The notes: a model not told the origin generated them from the letters alone. DNA of 64,000 nucleotides from Bog-473 sp963828825 (GCA_963828825.1 CAWHGF010000004.1:682001-746000); one strand, 5' to 3'; numbered from the stretch's first letter, positions 1 through 9,404 are shown. A program made the numbers and translations.

Positions 1-174
1 AAGGAACACGGCTTCAGTGCTCGGCCGACACTGTTTCGAGCAGAGAAGAGCATCTTGAGTCCATCGTCGCACCCGTGCTGACGCGACTGTAGGCCGCCGT
101 GTCCCGACTGTCGCTCATGATCAGCTGCGATGCATCGGTGTCAGCACCGTCCTTCATCGACCGGTGCGGGCGAC

Positions 175-1459
175 TCAGCCACCGCGATCGAGCGCCAAAT
201 CGCGGGTCTCGGGAATGGCCAGCCAAACAATCGGCAGAACAGCCAAGTAGATCAGCGCCAGAACGCTCACAGCGGCCCCGATGCTGCCAAACAGACCGGT
301 GGTGGCGCCCACGATCCCGACGATCGCGGGACCCAGGACCGAGCCGGCGTTTCCGAAACCGTTTCTGATCCATGCGGATGCCTGAGCTCGGATCTCGGTA
401 GGGAACAGCTCCGTGGCGAAGGCCGATAGAACGGGAGCCACCCCGATACCGAAGAAGGCCGTACCCATCAGGAACGGCAGCATGACCCAGGGACTCCTCA
501 CCTGGAAGGTGGCGGCGGCGCAAATGACCGCGGCGATCACATAGAGGGCTGCCGTGGGACGGCGGCCGATCTGGTCCATGAGGTACCCCGCCAGTGCGTA
601 GCCGCCGACGCTGAACAACGCCGCAGCGGCAAAAAAGGCCCCTGCTGTCGTCGTGCTGAAATGGCGTTCGTGCTCGGCGTAGTAGGTCCACCAGCCGATC
701 GCACCGGCAGAGACGAGTCCCTGGAGAAAGGCGATGGCTGAGACCGCGCCGACGTGCCCCCTGTCCCGTCCCCGCCAGATTGTCGAGGCTGCGGCGAGGC
801 GCTGGTGGAGCGTCAGTGTCGGTTGCGCCCCGCGCCGGCGTGCCATCTGCACATAAACCCTGCTCTCCTGCAGGCGGCGACGGGCGACGGACACCACCAG
901 AAGAGGGACGGCGGCGATGAGGAAGAACGCCCTCCAGCCGAGCGGGTTGTGGAGGAAGCCGACGGCCACCAGCACCCCTCCGAGGACCGCTCCCAGCGGG
1001 CTCACCAGCAACAGCCAGGATAGATACCTCCCCCGCTGCTCCGCCGGCGCCTCCTCGGCGAGCAACGTAATGGCGACGCCGAACTCCGTCCCGATGAACA
1101 CCTGAGCGCCGAAATTGGAAGGCTGCAAACGACCAGATGCTCCAAGATGCAGCGGTGAGCGTGGTGAAGACCGTGTAGCCGAGGATCGACCACAACAAGA
1201 TCGGCCGCCTGCCGACTCGGTCGGCCTGGATCACGACGAAGAAGGCCACGAACTGCCCAACCCCGATCGGGATGTTGGCCAGCCCGATGGCCGCGGTGCC
1301 GACGTGGAAACTCTCCTTGAGCTGGGTGAGCAGAACCGCCCGGAGCTCGGCGTCATACGCGTTGAACATCGCGGCAGGCAGCAGCAAGGACAGCAGCAGT
1401 CGGAGGTAGGCCGGCGAACGCTCCTCGAGCTCGGGGGCCGAGCTGTCCGGCCCGGTCAC
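175..1459 (-). pseudogene. MFS transporter (sugar/organic acid:H+ type), frameshifted
   Basis: Would be a 12-helix proton-coupled uptake permease in the cytoplasmic membrane. The N-terminal half reads in one frame from a GTG at 1459 and carries the MFS signature DRVGRRP after helix 2. The C-terminal half reads in another frame to the stop at 175, with a second copy of the motif, DQIGRRP, between helices 8 and 9. The frames join near 1110, inside the segment FQF/GAQVFIGTEFGV, so one indel separates two otherwise well-preserved halves. I see no strong ribosome binding site at 1459, and the start is a choice by homology. The broken frame could be a real mutation or an assembly error; several neighbours are also broken. 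The substrate cannot be told from the sequence. Confidence 0.75.
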
Positions 1460-2502
1460 CAGTCTCTGCGAATCGGTAGCTTGCCGTGCGGCGTCTTGGT
1501 CGGCAAGGCGGTACTGGGAGCGTCGACGGACACCTGGAGAACGATACGGGCGCCGGTTGAGGCACCTAGCAACGGGGTTGCCAAGACGGGGACGCAGATC
1601 GGTAGCCCGGGTCTCACCTCGGCGAACTACCTCTTGGCGCAATCCCGTCGATCGGCACCACCCATGGCGAAAGGGCACATGGGTGCACTGAACGGTCCGA
1701 CGGAGAGCTCGGCTAAACGGGTCCGCTGGCCCTCACCTGACCGGCGGGCAGGCGCTCCTCTGTCCCGCAATCGCATGAGCGCAAACGGAGGTGGGGCGGT
1801 AGCAACCGCTGCGAAGCCCAGGGCAACGGCGGCCAGAAGCGTGGGCGCTAGACAATGACATCGCACGAAAGCAGTCGCCTACGCCGACGTCATCATCGAC
1901 TAGGGAACCATGAAGCGTTGAGCGAGCTGTAGACGTTTCGGCGAGGTTTCTGACGTGACACTTCCTCCTTCGGCGTCAATGGGCAGAGGTCGGTTGCCAT
2001 GGCGTGCGCAAAGCCACACTTAGAAAATCGACAGCGACTTTGCCTGGAATAGTCGTCTGGTGACGTCTCTCCAGTTCACAATTTTCCAGAGGGCAGACAC
2101 ATAGTCCGCCTTCACGGCTGGTATTGCAGAGAGAGAGCGTGTTCCCAGACGTCGAAACATAGAAGGGGAACTGACCCTTGCTGGTTCCGGAGTCCAAACG
2201 ATCGGACCGTCCTAGGGAATGTGGTTCAGGAAAATGGTGTTTGTGGTCGTCGGAAAACCACCCGGATGCGCTCGGAGCAGATCTGTTGACACGACGACTC
2301 TTTGACTTGGTGGGCAAGGAGTGCTGTCCCCGATCCCAACTGTTGGCACGGTTGGGTGAGCCTGGCAGAGGGGCGGCCCACAGAAGATCGAGAAGGTGGT
2401 GGTTGGCGGTACAGCTGCCGAACTATGGTCAGGCCGTGGTGGCGAGTTGGGGAGCACTGTTGGCAGGGTCAAGGCCCGTGGCGGTGTGCCCTCTCTGGTG
2501 TG
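1460..2502. other. Long stretch without a supported gene
   Basis: About 1 kb between the MFS remnant and the acyltransferase remnant. Several open frames exist on both strands (for example 1627-1866 minus, with a hydrophobic start, and 1976-2317 minus), but none has a recognisable domain or a well-placed ribosome binding site. An AAGGAGG at about 1964-1970 (minus) sits only 2 bases from a GTG and leads to a 22-codon frame. I treat the stretch as intergenic or decayed sequence. Confidence 0.5.
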
Positions 2503-4607
2503 ATGTCAGTCGCGACCGATCGCTACACCGCCACCGGGGACGAGGCGGGAACCCCGCCCGGTGACCGGAAATTCCGTCCCGATGTGCAGGGGATGCGCGC
2601 CATCGCCATCTTCCTCGCCCTCGTGTACCACGCCGGCGTACCCGGATTCAGCGGCGGCTACGTCGGCATCGAGGTCTTCTTCGTCATCTCGGGGTTCGTC
2701 ATCACCGGGCTGTTGTTGCGTGAGCGCGAAGGGACCGGGCGCACGTCCCTCCGCAGCTTCTACGGACGGCGTGCCCGGCGGATCATCCCGGCGGCGACGC
2801 TCGTCATCATCGTCACTGTCATCGTCACCTACCACTCGCTCGGACCCCTCGTCGGCCACGAAACGGCGGTCGACGGCCAATGGGCCGCCCTCTTTCTCGC
2901 CAACGTCCACTTCGAGGCCGTCCACACGAATTACCTCGTTGCGCAGGCGCCGCCATCGCCGCTCTTGAACTACTGGTCGCTGGGCGTCGAGGAGCAGTTC
3001 TACATCGTGTATCCGACGCTCTTCCTGTTCATCGGGTGGTGGGCGCGGAAGGGGTCGTTCAGGGTGCGACTCACCGTCGTCCTGGTCGCCGTCATCGTCG
3101 CCTCCTACGCGTATTCGATCGTGCTCACGTCGGTGGACGCGCAGAGCGCGTACTTCTCGCTGCTGACCCGGTCCTGGGAGCTGGCTCTGGGCGGACTCAT
3201 CGCCGTGCACGGACGGCATCTCCAGCGCATTCCTCAAGCCTGGGCGGCCGTCGCATCCTGGGTGGGGCTGGCGGTGATCCTGGTGGCCAGTGTCACTCTG
3301 ACCGGCTCCAGCGTGTACCCCGGGGCGCTCGTGGCCATCCCGACCCTCGGTGCCGGGCTCGTCATCGCCGCGGGCGCGGCGCAGCCCACGTGGGGAGTCG
3401 AGCGCCTGCTCCGGCGCAGGTCCTTCCAGTTCCTCGCGGCCATCTCCTTCCCGCTCTACCTGTGGCACTGGCCGATCCTCGAGATCGCCGCCCAGAGCCG
3501 TGGGGTGACGAGCCTGCCGGTGTGGGACAACATCTTGCTGTTGCTCGTGGCGGGCGTCCTGGCGACGCTGACCTACTACTTCTTCGAGAACCCGATACGT
3601 CACTCTCGATTCTTGGGGCGGCGCCGATGGGCGAGCCTCGTCATGGGCCTGTGCCTCATCGCTGCCACGCTCGCCGTGACGACGTACGAGCAACACCGGC
3701 CCACGGTGGATCTGGGAACCTCGCGACGGCCACCTCGGGCTCCATCTGCCCCTCGCCATCAGCGAGCGTCGTGTCCAAGTTGAGATCGACCTATACGTCC
3801 GGTCCCACTCAGAAGACGAAGGATGCCGACCTGGAACGGCCGGTCGTCATCGGGGACTCGACCGCTTGCACGCTGCTTCCGGGACTCCAAGCAGTCGGTC
3901 CGTCCTATGGATTGCAGTTCGAGAACGGTGCCGTCATCGGATGCGGGGTGGTCAGTGGCGTGATCGCCCCTCTGTATCTTCGGCACCGTGAACGTCGTCC
4001 GCCTATACCGCGAAATGTCAGGGTGAAGCCAACCTTGCGGAAACCCAGGCCATCGAGCGCTACCGTCCGAGCCTCATCGTGTGGGGGAGCACGGACGAGC
4101 GCAGTTCGATCGTGGTCAACACTCCGACCGGGAGCAAGGTCCTCGACACGGGATCTCCGGAGTGGAAAGCGGTCATGCTGCAGCGAATCGACGGTCGCGT
4201 GGAACAATTCGTTGCGACCGGGGCCAGGGTCATCCTCTTGGCCGAGCCCCCGTCTCCGCATAGCCTCAGCGGGGTGGACAGCGCCAACCTCGGCGCATTG
4301 CTGAAGACGCGTGCGGCGTGCGATGGCGGCCCGCCGAACGGAACGACGAGCAGTACGAACGGATGAACGCGCTGCTGAGGGAGGTTGCCGCACGGCATCC
4401 GCAGAAGGTCGCGGTTATCAATCTCGGGGCGCGGGTGTGCCCTTCCGGTCCGGGTTGCCCGTATGTGGTGAAAGCGTTCGACCCGACACCCGCAACGGCG
4501 GATCAGATTTTGCGGCCAGACGATCTGCACTATCTGCCGCCTGGGTCGCTATGGGTGGCCCAGTGGCTGGTGCGCAGATTGCGGCCACTGCCAAGGGCCT
4601 GTCATGA
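2503..4607 (+). pseudogene. Acyltransferase-3 / SGNH fusion (OafA type), multiply frameshifted
   Basis: Membrane O-acyltransferase of the family that acetylates cell-wall or exported glycans, with a C-terminal SGNH esterase-like domain. The acyltransferase part (2503-3783) is intact and begins FRPDVQGMRAI, with the conserved LVYHAG segment and about ten hydrophobic helices. The SGNH part is spread over several frames: the GDS block (VIGDSTACTLL, near 3,850), a WGSTDER block near 4,080, a block near 4,400 (VAVINLGARVCPSG), the D-x-x-H block (DDLHYLPPGSLW) near 4,520, and a short tail ending at 4607. At least four indels are needed to join them. The ATG at 2503 is chosen because the family fold starts about 25 residues later. 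It is unlikely to make a working esterase domain; a membrane-only acyltransferase could still be made. Confidence 0.8.
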
Positions 4608-4677
4608 CGTCCTTGCGAAATGGTGGAGACAGTGCGCCACAGACTCTAGCTCGCTGTCTTCGACGAGGGAACGGCCG

Positions 4678-4704
4678 TGCCCGGAGCGGGACTCGAACTC
4701 CCGC
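4678..4704 (-). pseudogene. tRNA 3'-half remnant (T-arm plus acceptor strand)
   Basis: Read on the minus strand, a T-stem GCGGG and its partner CCCGC flank TTCGAGT, followed by the acceptor strand TCCGGGC and discriminator A. Two extra bases (AG) sit between the T-stem and the TTCGA loop, making a 9-base loop instead of 7. I find no matching 5' acceptor strand (GCCCGGA) or anticodon arm within 100 bases. This looks like the 3' half of a tRNA, the part that integrating elements usually duplicate, now degraded. It could also be chance in GC-rich DNA. Confidence 0.3.
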
Positions 4705-4832
4705 CGGGGCCATCCGGCCCGTCCGGTCTCATCCGCAATCGTCCGATGAACGGCAGGATTACGAAGTCGACCGGAGGGGACCGTGATGGCTGGTCCGGGG
4801 TCATCCGAGGTCGTGTGTGACCCGGTTGTGAC

Positions 4833-4988
4833 CTAATCCGGCAGGAAATGACCGCAAGCCTGGAGGCTGTGAGCGTGCCGACACTGCGGACAGCGGAACG
4901 AGGCGTGAAGCGCCTCTGAGCATTGGTGCTGACACGCGGAACACATACGCCACGAAAGGTCGCGGTGGTCGTCATCGGGGTGTCTCAT
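4833..4988 (-). CDS. 51-residue zinc-ribbon-like miniprotein
   Basis: An ATG at 4988 lies 7 bases after a near-perfect ribosome binding site, AAAGGAGGG, and opens a 51-codon frame ending in TAG at 4833-4835. The product is rich in Cys and His: Cys 16 and 19 form a CxxC, Cys 23 follows, Cys 33 and 36 form a second CxxC, and Cys 45 follows. Two CxxC knuckles 17 residues apart are what a small zinc ribbon would show. There is no signal peptide or membrane helix, so it is probably cytosolic, possibly binding nucleic acid or another protein. I do not recognise a named family. It stands alone between the acyltransferase remnant and a weak plus-strand frame. Confidence 0.6.
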   Translation of the reverse strand: MRHPDDDHRDLSWRMCSACQHQCSEALHASFRCPQCRHAHSLQACGHFLPD

Positions 4989-4995
4989 GGGATTT

Positions 4996-5004
4996 CCCTC
5001 CTTT
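4996..5004 (-). promoter_or_regulatory. Strong ribosome binding site of the miniprotein
   Basis: AAAGGAGGG on the minus strand, 7 bases before the ATG at 4988. It is one of the best Shine-Dalgarno matches in the window and is the main reason to accept this very short gene. Confidence 0.65.
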
Positions 5005-5029
5005 CGCTGAACTAACAGCGAGGGAACCC

Positions 5030-5524
5030 GTGGTACCTGGAGTGCTTGTTCAAACCTCCGCCGACCAGAGGACCGACTGCCCGCACTTGCGTCTGAGCTG
5101 TAGAAAAAGCGTACAACCCGGGTGCTCGGGCCTGGGGCTTACCGTGTTCTGGTGCATCTCAACCACTGGACCAACGTCAGGGCCTGGAGGGAATCCTGAG
5201 GGATCGCCTCATTCGTGCGACCTGGCCGGAGATCGTCTCGGACGACTTCCGAGCCGTGTCGCGTGGGCGACGACGCGGACCGACACAGATCAGGGCTGGA
5301 GCATCAACAAGGGTCTTTGTGCGTACATCGCTGTGGAGGTTCCCGAAGATGAAGTGGTTGCCTGGTTCGAGTACCGCCAACAGCTACCTCCCGGACCAGT
5401 CAGTGGCCTAGAAACGTCTGCCCGGTTCCACGGCAACGGTGGCCCTGCGACGTGGTTCGTCGTGTGTCGGAACATTCCAGAGGCGGAATGGGTGGAGCTG
5501 GTCGACCTCCGGGACGCTTCCTAG
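5030..5524 (+). CDS. Hypothetical protein, C-terminal part plausible
   Basis: The last 75 residues look like real protein, with a mixed charged and hydrophobic pattern (GLCAYIAVEVPEDEVVAWFE) and a clean end at 5524. The first 85 residues look like random translation. A second frame just upstream (5196-5290) also has protein-like composition (LRDRLIRATWPEIVSDDFRA), so the true gene may begin there and be frameshifted near 5,270, as in neighbouring genes. No family recognised, no membrane helix, no good ribosome binding site at 5030. The start given is only the frame's first possible start. Confidence 0.25.
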   Translation: MVPGVLVQTSADQRTDCPHLRLSCRKSVQPGCSGLGLTVFWCISTTGPTSGPGGNPEGSPHSCDLAGDRLGRLPSRVAWATTRTDTDQGWSINKGLCAYIAVEVPEDEVVAWFEYRQQLPPGPVSGLETSARFHGNGGPATWFVVCRNIPEAEWVELVDLRDAS

Positions 5525-5565
5525 CCGCCGTTTCGTGGGTCGCCCCGAACCGGCAGCGAACTGGG

Positions 5566-6013
5566 TCACGTGCGAAGCGGAGGTCCGACGTGGCTGAGGC
5601 AGCGGTCGACGGCGTGGGATCCTACGGGTAGGGCTGTGGCATCTGCCTGGATCACAGGTACCCCCGGAGCTTCGGTGCGCAGAACGTCGAGCGCCTTTCG
5701 ACTCTGGTCGATGGCGATGCCACTCCCTGAAAGGTATCGGGTGAAAGTGCCTGGCCCGGCACCTACCTCGACAAAGCGGACCGCAGAGAGTTCACGAAGT
5801 AGGCGTTCAAGCTGCGCAGCTTCAGCGGCGATGTCTTCGATCTCGACAGTGACGCCTAGACCCGTCCAGTAGGCGTGGGCGTTGGCCAAGCCAGGCAAGC
5901 GTCCAGTCACCCGCTGGTCGTAGTACGCCCAGAGTGATCGACGATACTGCTCGTTCGTCGGACGATTTTCCGATCACCGACGGATCGCCATCATCCAGAT
6001 ACCACACATCCAT
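5566..6013 (-). pseudogene. Class I SAM-dependent methyltransferase, frameshifted and truncated
   Basis: The Rossmann-fold SAM-binding core is clear: motif I VEVGAGPGTF, an acidic post-I strand ending IAIDQS, and a motif with D before ALPVGS. The best N-terminus reads ATG at 6013 (MDVWYLDDGDPS), then moves one frame in an A-run near 5,970 to a frame reading NEQYRRSLWAYYDQRVTGR. A GTG at 5910 is the only in-frame start after the shift. The protein ends abruptly about 15 residues after the third motif, so the C-terminal half of the fold (strands 4-7) is missing. It is a remnant. Substrate unknown. Confidence 0.65.
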
Positions 6014-6080
6014 GATTGCAGCTGCTCCTGCCGCGAGTCCGCACTGCCCCCATAGTGCCTGATTCGTACGGGGCGACGGC

Positions 6081-6279
6081 CTACCGCTGGCCGTAGGTGA
6101 GGACGGCCAAGGCCTCCAGCTCCTGAAGCGAGGCGTTCTGGAGGCCCTTTGTCTCGGCGGCGTTGGCCCGCTCGATCGATGCGCTCCGCTGACTCGCGAA
6201 TCTGGCGTTCCCGGATCAGGTCGGAGCTGTCCGCGAAGGCTCTGGCAGAGGATGCCGCCACGGACTCGGAAATGTTCAT
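6081..6279 (-). pseudogene. Small helical hypothetical protein, frameshifted
   Basis: Two frames join near 6,165 to give a charged helical protein of about 65 residues: an N-terminal part ending RERQIRESAERI and a C-terminal part reading ANAAETKGLQNASLQELEAL, ending in TAG at 6081-6083. One extra base in a GATCGAGCGG context accounts for the split. No family recognised. It lies 135 bases after the LUD gene on the same strand and could be the last gene of that unit. A start further upstream (6378) is possible, but that extension looks non-coding. Confidence 0.3.
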
Positions 6280-6414
6280 CCGCAGAGCCGCTGGCCTTGA
6301 CAGTGTTTTCGGACGTACCGAAATCCCGGAAGAAGCTGCTGAGAGTTTCGGCGATTGGGGCGTCACGCGAACCCTCATGTGTGATGCTGCGCCAGAGCGG
6401 GAATGGTGTTGGGT

Positions 6415-7101
6415 TCAGAACCCAAGCGGTTCATTCACCAAGATCGCGGTAATTCGGCCGTGGGCGATCGCCTTGTTGATGATGAGGACGTTATTCACTC
6501 CGCTGGGAACGCCGTAGGCCAGCCTGGCCCGACGATCCTCAAGAGGGAAGCAGTAATCAGAGATTCGTCGCAGTCCAGTGTCGAGATCGGGAACGATCTT
6601 CTGCGCACCGACGACGAGTATTACGTGACCCGCTCCGGAAACGATCGGACCGAGCTGGCTGCCGCTCGCGGACGCAATAAGAAGTGAGCCTTCCTCTGTC
6701 AGGGCGTGGACGCTCCCGACGACCCAATCGGGGGAAGCGGACAATTGCCGCATCTCACGACCCTGCATTTCGCGGTCCATCTGGTAGAGACGAGGGCGAA
6801 GCGGCTGATAGAGACCGGATCGCTCGATGTCCTCGGAGACGCCGATGACTTCAAGCGTGCGAGAGGTGTTGTTGTAGACCTCGGCTCCCACCGGGAGAAT
6901 GGAGCGCACAACTTCTCTCGCCTCCTCGGCGGAGTCAACCACCGCGCCAGTGATTCCGTTGCGTTCAAGGGCGCCAGCTACAGCGCGGATTTTCTCTCTT
7001 GGGGCCACTCGAGAGAACCTCGCCTCTGCCTCCTTGCTGGGACCCGCCACCGAGGAATCCCCGGGTGGGCCGGTGGCTGGTGGAGCACCCACGTCACTCA
7101 C
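6415..7101 (-). CDS. LUD-domain protein (LutC/YkgG type)
   Basis: LUD-domain proteins occur in lactate and other 2-hydroxyacid oxidation complexes, where they support an iron-sulfur electron-transfer partner. The conserved core is visible: a segment with VGAEVYNNTSRTLEVIG, the central SPDWVVGSVHALTEEGSLLI stretch, and the nucleotide-site-like GAGHVILVVGAQKIV. I place the start at the GTG at 7101, because its bases overlap the TGA of the upstream flavoprotein gene and give translational coupling. LutA and LutB are absent here, so it probably works with the flavoprotein rather than in a standard LutABC complex. Length, about 228 residues, is normal. Confidence 0.75.
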   Translation of the reverse strand: MSDVGAPPATGPPGDSSVAGPSKEAEARFSRVAPREKIRAVAGALERNGITGAVVDSAEEAREVVRSILPVGAEVYNNTSRTLEVIGVSEDIERSGLYQPLRPRLYQMDREMQGREMRQLSASPDWVVGSVHALTEEGSLLIASASGSQLGPIVSGAGHVILVVGAQKIVPDLDTGLRRISDYCFPLEDRRARLAYGVPSGVNNVLIINKAIAHGRITAILVNEPLGF

Positions 7102-8374
7102 CGCCGACCTCAGCGAGGCGCTGGTGGACCAACGCAACAGCCATCGAGCCCTCGCCTATGGCTGCCGCGCAGCGCTTGATGGAGCCACTCCTGACATCGC
7201 CTGCAGCGAACAGCCCAGGCAGGCTTGTTTCGAGAGGTAGGGGTTGACGAGATAGCGACCACCCGTCGATTGCGTCAGGTGATGAGCTGAGTTCGGTCCC
7301 GGTGCGCACGTATCCGGCGCCGTCGAGAACAACTCCCACGTTGGCTGCTCCTTGGGTGCGCGGCACCCCCCCGATGCAAACGAAAAGCGCGTCGGCGGAC
7401 AATCGAGCAACGGTGCCTTCTGACGAGACCACGAGTGCTCGCAGACGAGTATCGGATTCCAGACCGACCACTTCCGTGTTTGTCCGAACCTCGACGTTGC
7501 GTAATCCCGTCACCTGGCTGATCAAGTACTGGGACATCGATGCCTCGAGCGTGCGACCCCGGACCAGCAGGGTCACCTGCGTGGCGTAGCGCGAAAAGCG
7601 GATGACTGCCTGGCCAGCCGAGTTCCCTCCCCCGACGATGACCACTCGACACCCACTGCAGGTGACCGCCTCGCTCGGGCCGGCGCCGTAGTACACACCG
7701 GATCCTAAGAGTTCATCGATGCCCGGAACTTCGAGGCGACGCCAGTCGACGCCGCTTGCTACGAGCAGGGCCCGTGAGGGCAGGGCCGTGCCGTCGGAAA
7801 GGTGGGCGACATAGCCCGAGCCGTCCCTGGTGACGTCAGAGAGACGGCGAGCGAGGAGAACCTCGGCCCCGAATCTTTTCGCCTGTGCTGTCGCCCGCGT
7901 CGCCAATTCGCTTCCGCTGATCCCCTGTGGGAATCCGAGATAGTTCTCGATCATGGAGGTGGTCCCAGCCTGACCTCCAGGCGCCACTGCTTCGATGGCC
8001 ACGGCACGTAAGCCCTCAGATGCGGCGTACACGGCGGCAGCCAGCCCGGCGGGGCCGGCGCCCACGATTATGAGGTCGTACTCGGAAAGCGAGGGCGCCG
8101 ATACCATCCCCAGCCCTGCCGCCACCCCTTCCAGCGTGGCCGGAGCAAGCCGTGTTCCGTTGGGGAGGATGCAGAGAGGTAGCTGGTCCACTCCCGTTTC
8201 ACCTGCGGACAGCAACGGTTCGACCCGCGCTGCGTCGTCCACGTCGACCCATTCATAGGGGACTCCATTGCGGCTGAGGAAGTCACGGAGGCTGTAGCCC
8301 ACAGAGGATGCCCGCTGCCCGACCAGTAAAACCTGAGGAGTGACGGGCTTCGCGTCGTAGTCGATCATCGACAT
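7094..8374 (-). CDS. Thioredoxin-reductase-like FAD oxidoreductase with glutaredoxin-fold N-domain
   Basis: Residues 1-75 form a small glutaredoxin-like domain; residues 98-420 are a thioredoxin-reductase-type flavoprotein. The FAD site is VGAGPAG (104-110), the NAD(P) site is GGGNSAGQA (248-256), and the C-terminal FAD motif is FAAGDVRSG. The redox Cys pair normally found after the first Tyr of the NAD(P) domain is replaced by YYGAGP (228-233). A CSGC pair lies a few residues later at 239-242. Without the canonical disulfide it is unlikely to be an ordinary thioredoxin reductase and may reduce a ferredoxin-like or quinone partner. It overlaps the LUD gene by a coupled TGA/GTG. The ATG at 8374 follows a GAAGGTGG site. 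Confidence 0.8.
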   Translation of the reverse strand: MSMIDYDAKPVTPQVLLVGQRASSVGYSLRDFLSRNGVPYEWVDVDDAARVEPLLSAGETGVDQLPLCILPNGTRLAPATLEGVAAGLGMVSAPSLSEYDLIIVGAGPAGLAAAVYAASEGLRAVAIEAVAPGGQAGTTSMIENYLGFPQGISGSELATRATAQAKRFGAEVLLARRLSDVTRDGSGYVAHLSDGTALPSRALLVASGVDWRRLEVPGIDELLGSGVYYGAGPSEAVTCSGCRVVIVGGGNSAGQAVIRFSRYATQVTLLVRGRTLEASMSQYLISQVTGLRNVEVRTNTEVVGLESDTRLRALVVSSEGTVARLSADALFVCIGGVPRTQGAANVGVVLDGAGYVRTGTELSSSPDAIDGWSLSRQPLPLETSLPGLFAAGDVRSGSIKRCAAAIGEGSMAVALVHQRLAEVGGE

Positions 8375-8457
8375 GGCGCTGGCACCACCTTCACCACGTC
8401 AGGCTTGCACATCCACAGGTCGCACGATGGGGAGTTATTTCAGCGTCGAGAGGCGCA

Positions 8458-9339
8458 CTACTTCCGGTAGCTGCCAGTGCGGAACTCCTCGATGAGTCCG
8501 AGATGGGAGGGTTTCCAGCCCAGCTCGACGCGGGCCCTGGTCGCCTGGGTGCCCTGGTCGAGGAGGAGCACCTCCGCGAAGTAATCACCGAGACGCGAAC
8601 GCGCCTCGGTGTCGGACCCGGGGACGGCACCCGATGCACCGGCCGCGACGGCAGCCGCCTCAGTGAGTTCTGCGACCGTCGGGGCGAGCCCGTTCCCGAT
8701 CGCGTAATAACCATGGGCCGAGTCCTGCTCGAGAGCAAGGCGGAAGAAATCCGCCAGGTCCGCGACGTGCACGGTCGCCCAATGCTGTCGTCCTTCGCCG
8801 ATCATGATCAGATTTCCGGCGTCGTCTCGTGGAGAACCGAGAAGCAGTCCGGGGATCCCACCTCCGGCGTCGCCGTAGGCGGAGCCGGAGACCGGGACGA
8901 TTGCCCTTACTCCTTCCGCACTGAGCAGACGCCGTTCAATCGGCTCTTTCCACGCCACCATCGGTGGCGGGTTGCGGGGAGAGTCTTCAGTGATGGCGGT
9001 GTTGGTTCCGTAAACCCAGAGACCGCTGATCTGAATGTGTGGCTTGGCAGTTCCGGAAAACGCCTCGATCACAGCATCTGCCATGGCGGAATCGAGGTCC
9101 GCACTCGTGGCGTCGCCGGGACTCGCCGTGTGAATCGATCCGTCTAAGTCCACCAACAAATTCACGACTGCAGCTTGGTCGTACAGATCGACAACGGTCG
9201 CACTGGCACCTTGGGCGGCAACGGCGATCGCATCCTCCTCGCCGCGGACCAAGGCGGTTACCTCGTGACCGTGTGCCACGAGTTCGGTGAGGACATGGGA
9301 TCCGATGAACCCGGAACTGCCCGTGAGTGCGATGTTCAT
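8458..9339 (-). CDS. NAD-dependent epimerase/dehydratase family protein
   Basis: Extended short-chain dehydrogenase fold of 293 residues. The N-terminal NAD(P) motif is TGSSGFIGSHV (6-16), followed by strand ends at VVDL and ISGLWVYG. The usual catalytic YxxxK is not obvious, so this is likely an atypical SDR of the NAD(P)H-binding or reductase type rather than a sugar epimerase. The start is well fixed by a GGAGGT site 7 bases before the ATG. It is divergent from the isochorismatase remnant, with a MarR-type operator between them. Confidence 0.8.
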   Translation of the reverse strand: MNIALTGSSGFIGSHVLTELVAHGHEVTALVRGEEDAIAVAAQGASATVVDLYDQAAVVNLLVDLDGSIHTASPGDATSADLDSAMADAVIEAFSGTAKPHIQISGLWVYGTNTAITEDSPRNPPPMVAWKEPIERRLLSAEGVRAIVPVSGSAYGDAGGGIPGLLLGSPRDDAGNLIMIGEGRQHWATVHVADLADFFRLALEQDSAHGYYAIGNGLAPTVAELTEAAAVAAGASGAVPGSDTEARSRLGDYFAEVLLLDQGTQATRARVELGWKPSHLGLIEEFRTGSYRK

Positions 9340-9380
9340 TTCGTCTACCTCCGAAGTCGTGCCTGGTTGATCAGGCGGCC

Positions 9381-9404
9381 GGGGGCTGCGATGCCGCAGT
9401 CCCC
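9381..9404. promoter_or_regulatory. Stable stem-loop in the epimerase leader
   Basis: GGGGGCTGCG and CGCAGTCCCC pair over 10 bp (one G-U) around an ATGC loop. It lies 42-65 bases before the epimerase start, so it would be in that mRNA's 5' leader if the promoter is upstream of it. No T-run follows on either strand, so it is not a normal terminator. Confidence 0.4.

Noticed and set aside
14..1678. A single long minus-strand gene of 554 codons
   Set aside because: Only the central part reads as an MFS protein; the ends are Arg/Pro-rich noise and the C-terminal half of the transporter is in another frame.
1627..1866. 79-codon minus frame with a signal-peptide-like start
   Set aside because: The rest is Arg/Pro noise, no ribosome binding site, and no family.
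2506..3759. Minus-strand frame of 417 codons opposite the acyltransferase
   Set aside because: Very rich in Arg, Asp, Gly and Glu with no domain; it mirrors the codons of the well-supported plus-strand acyltransferase.
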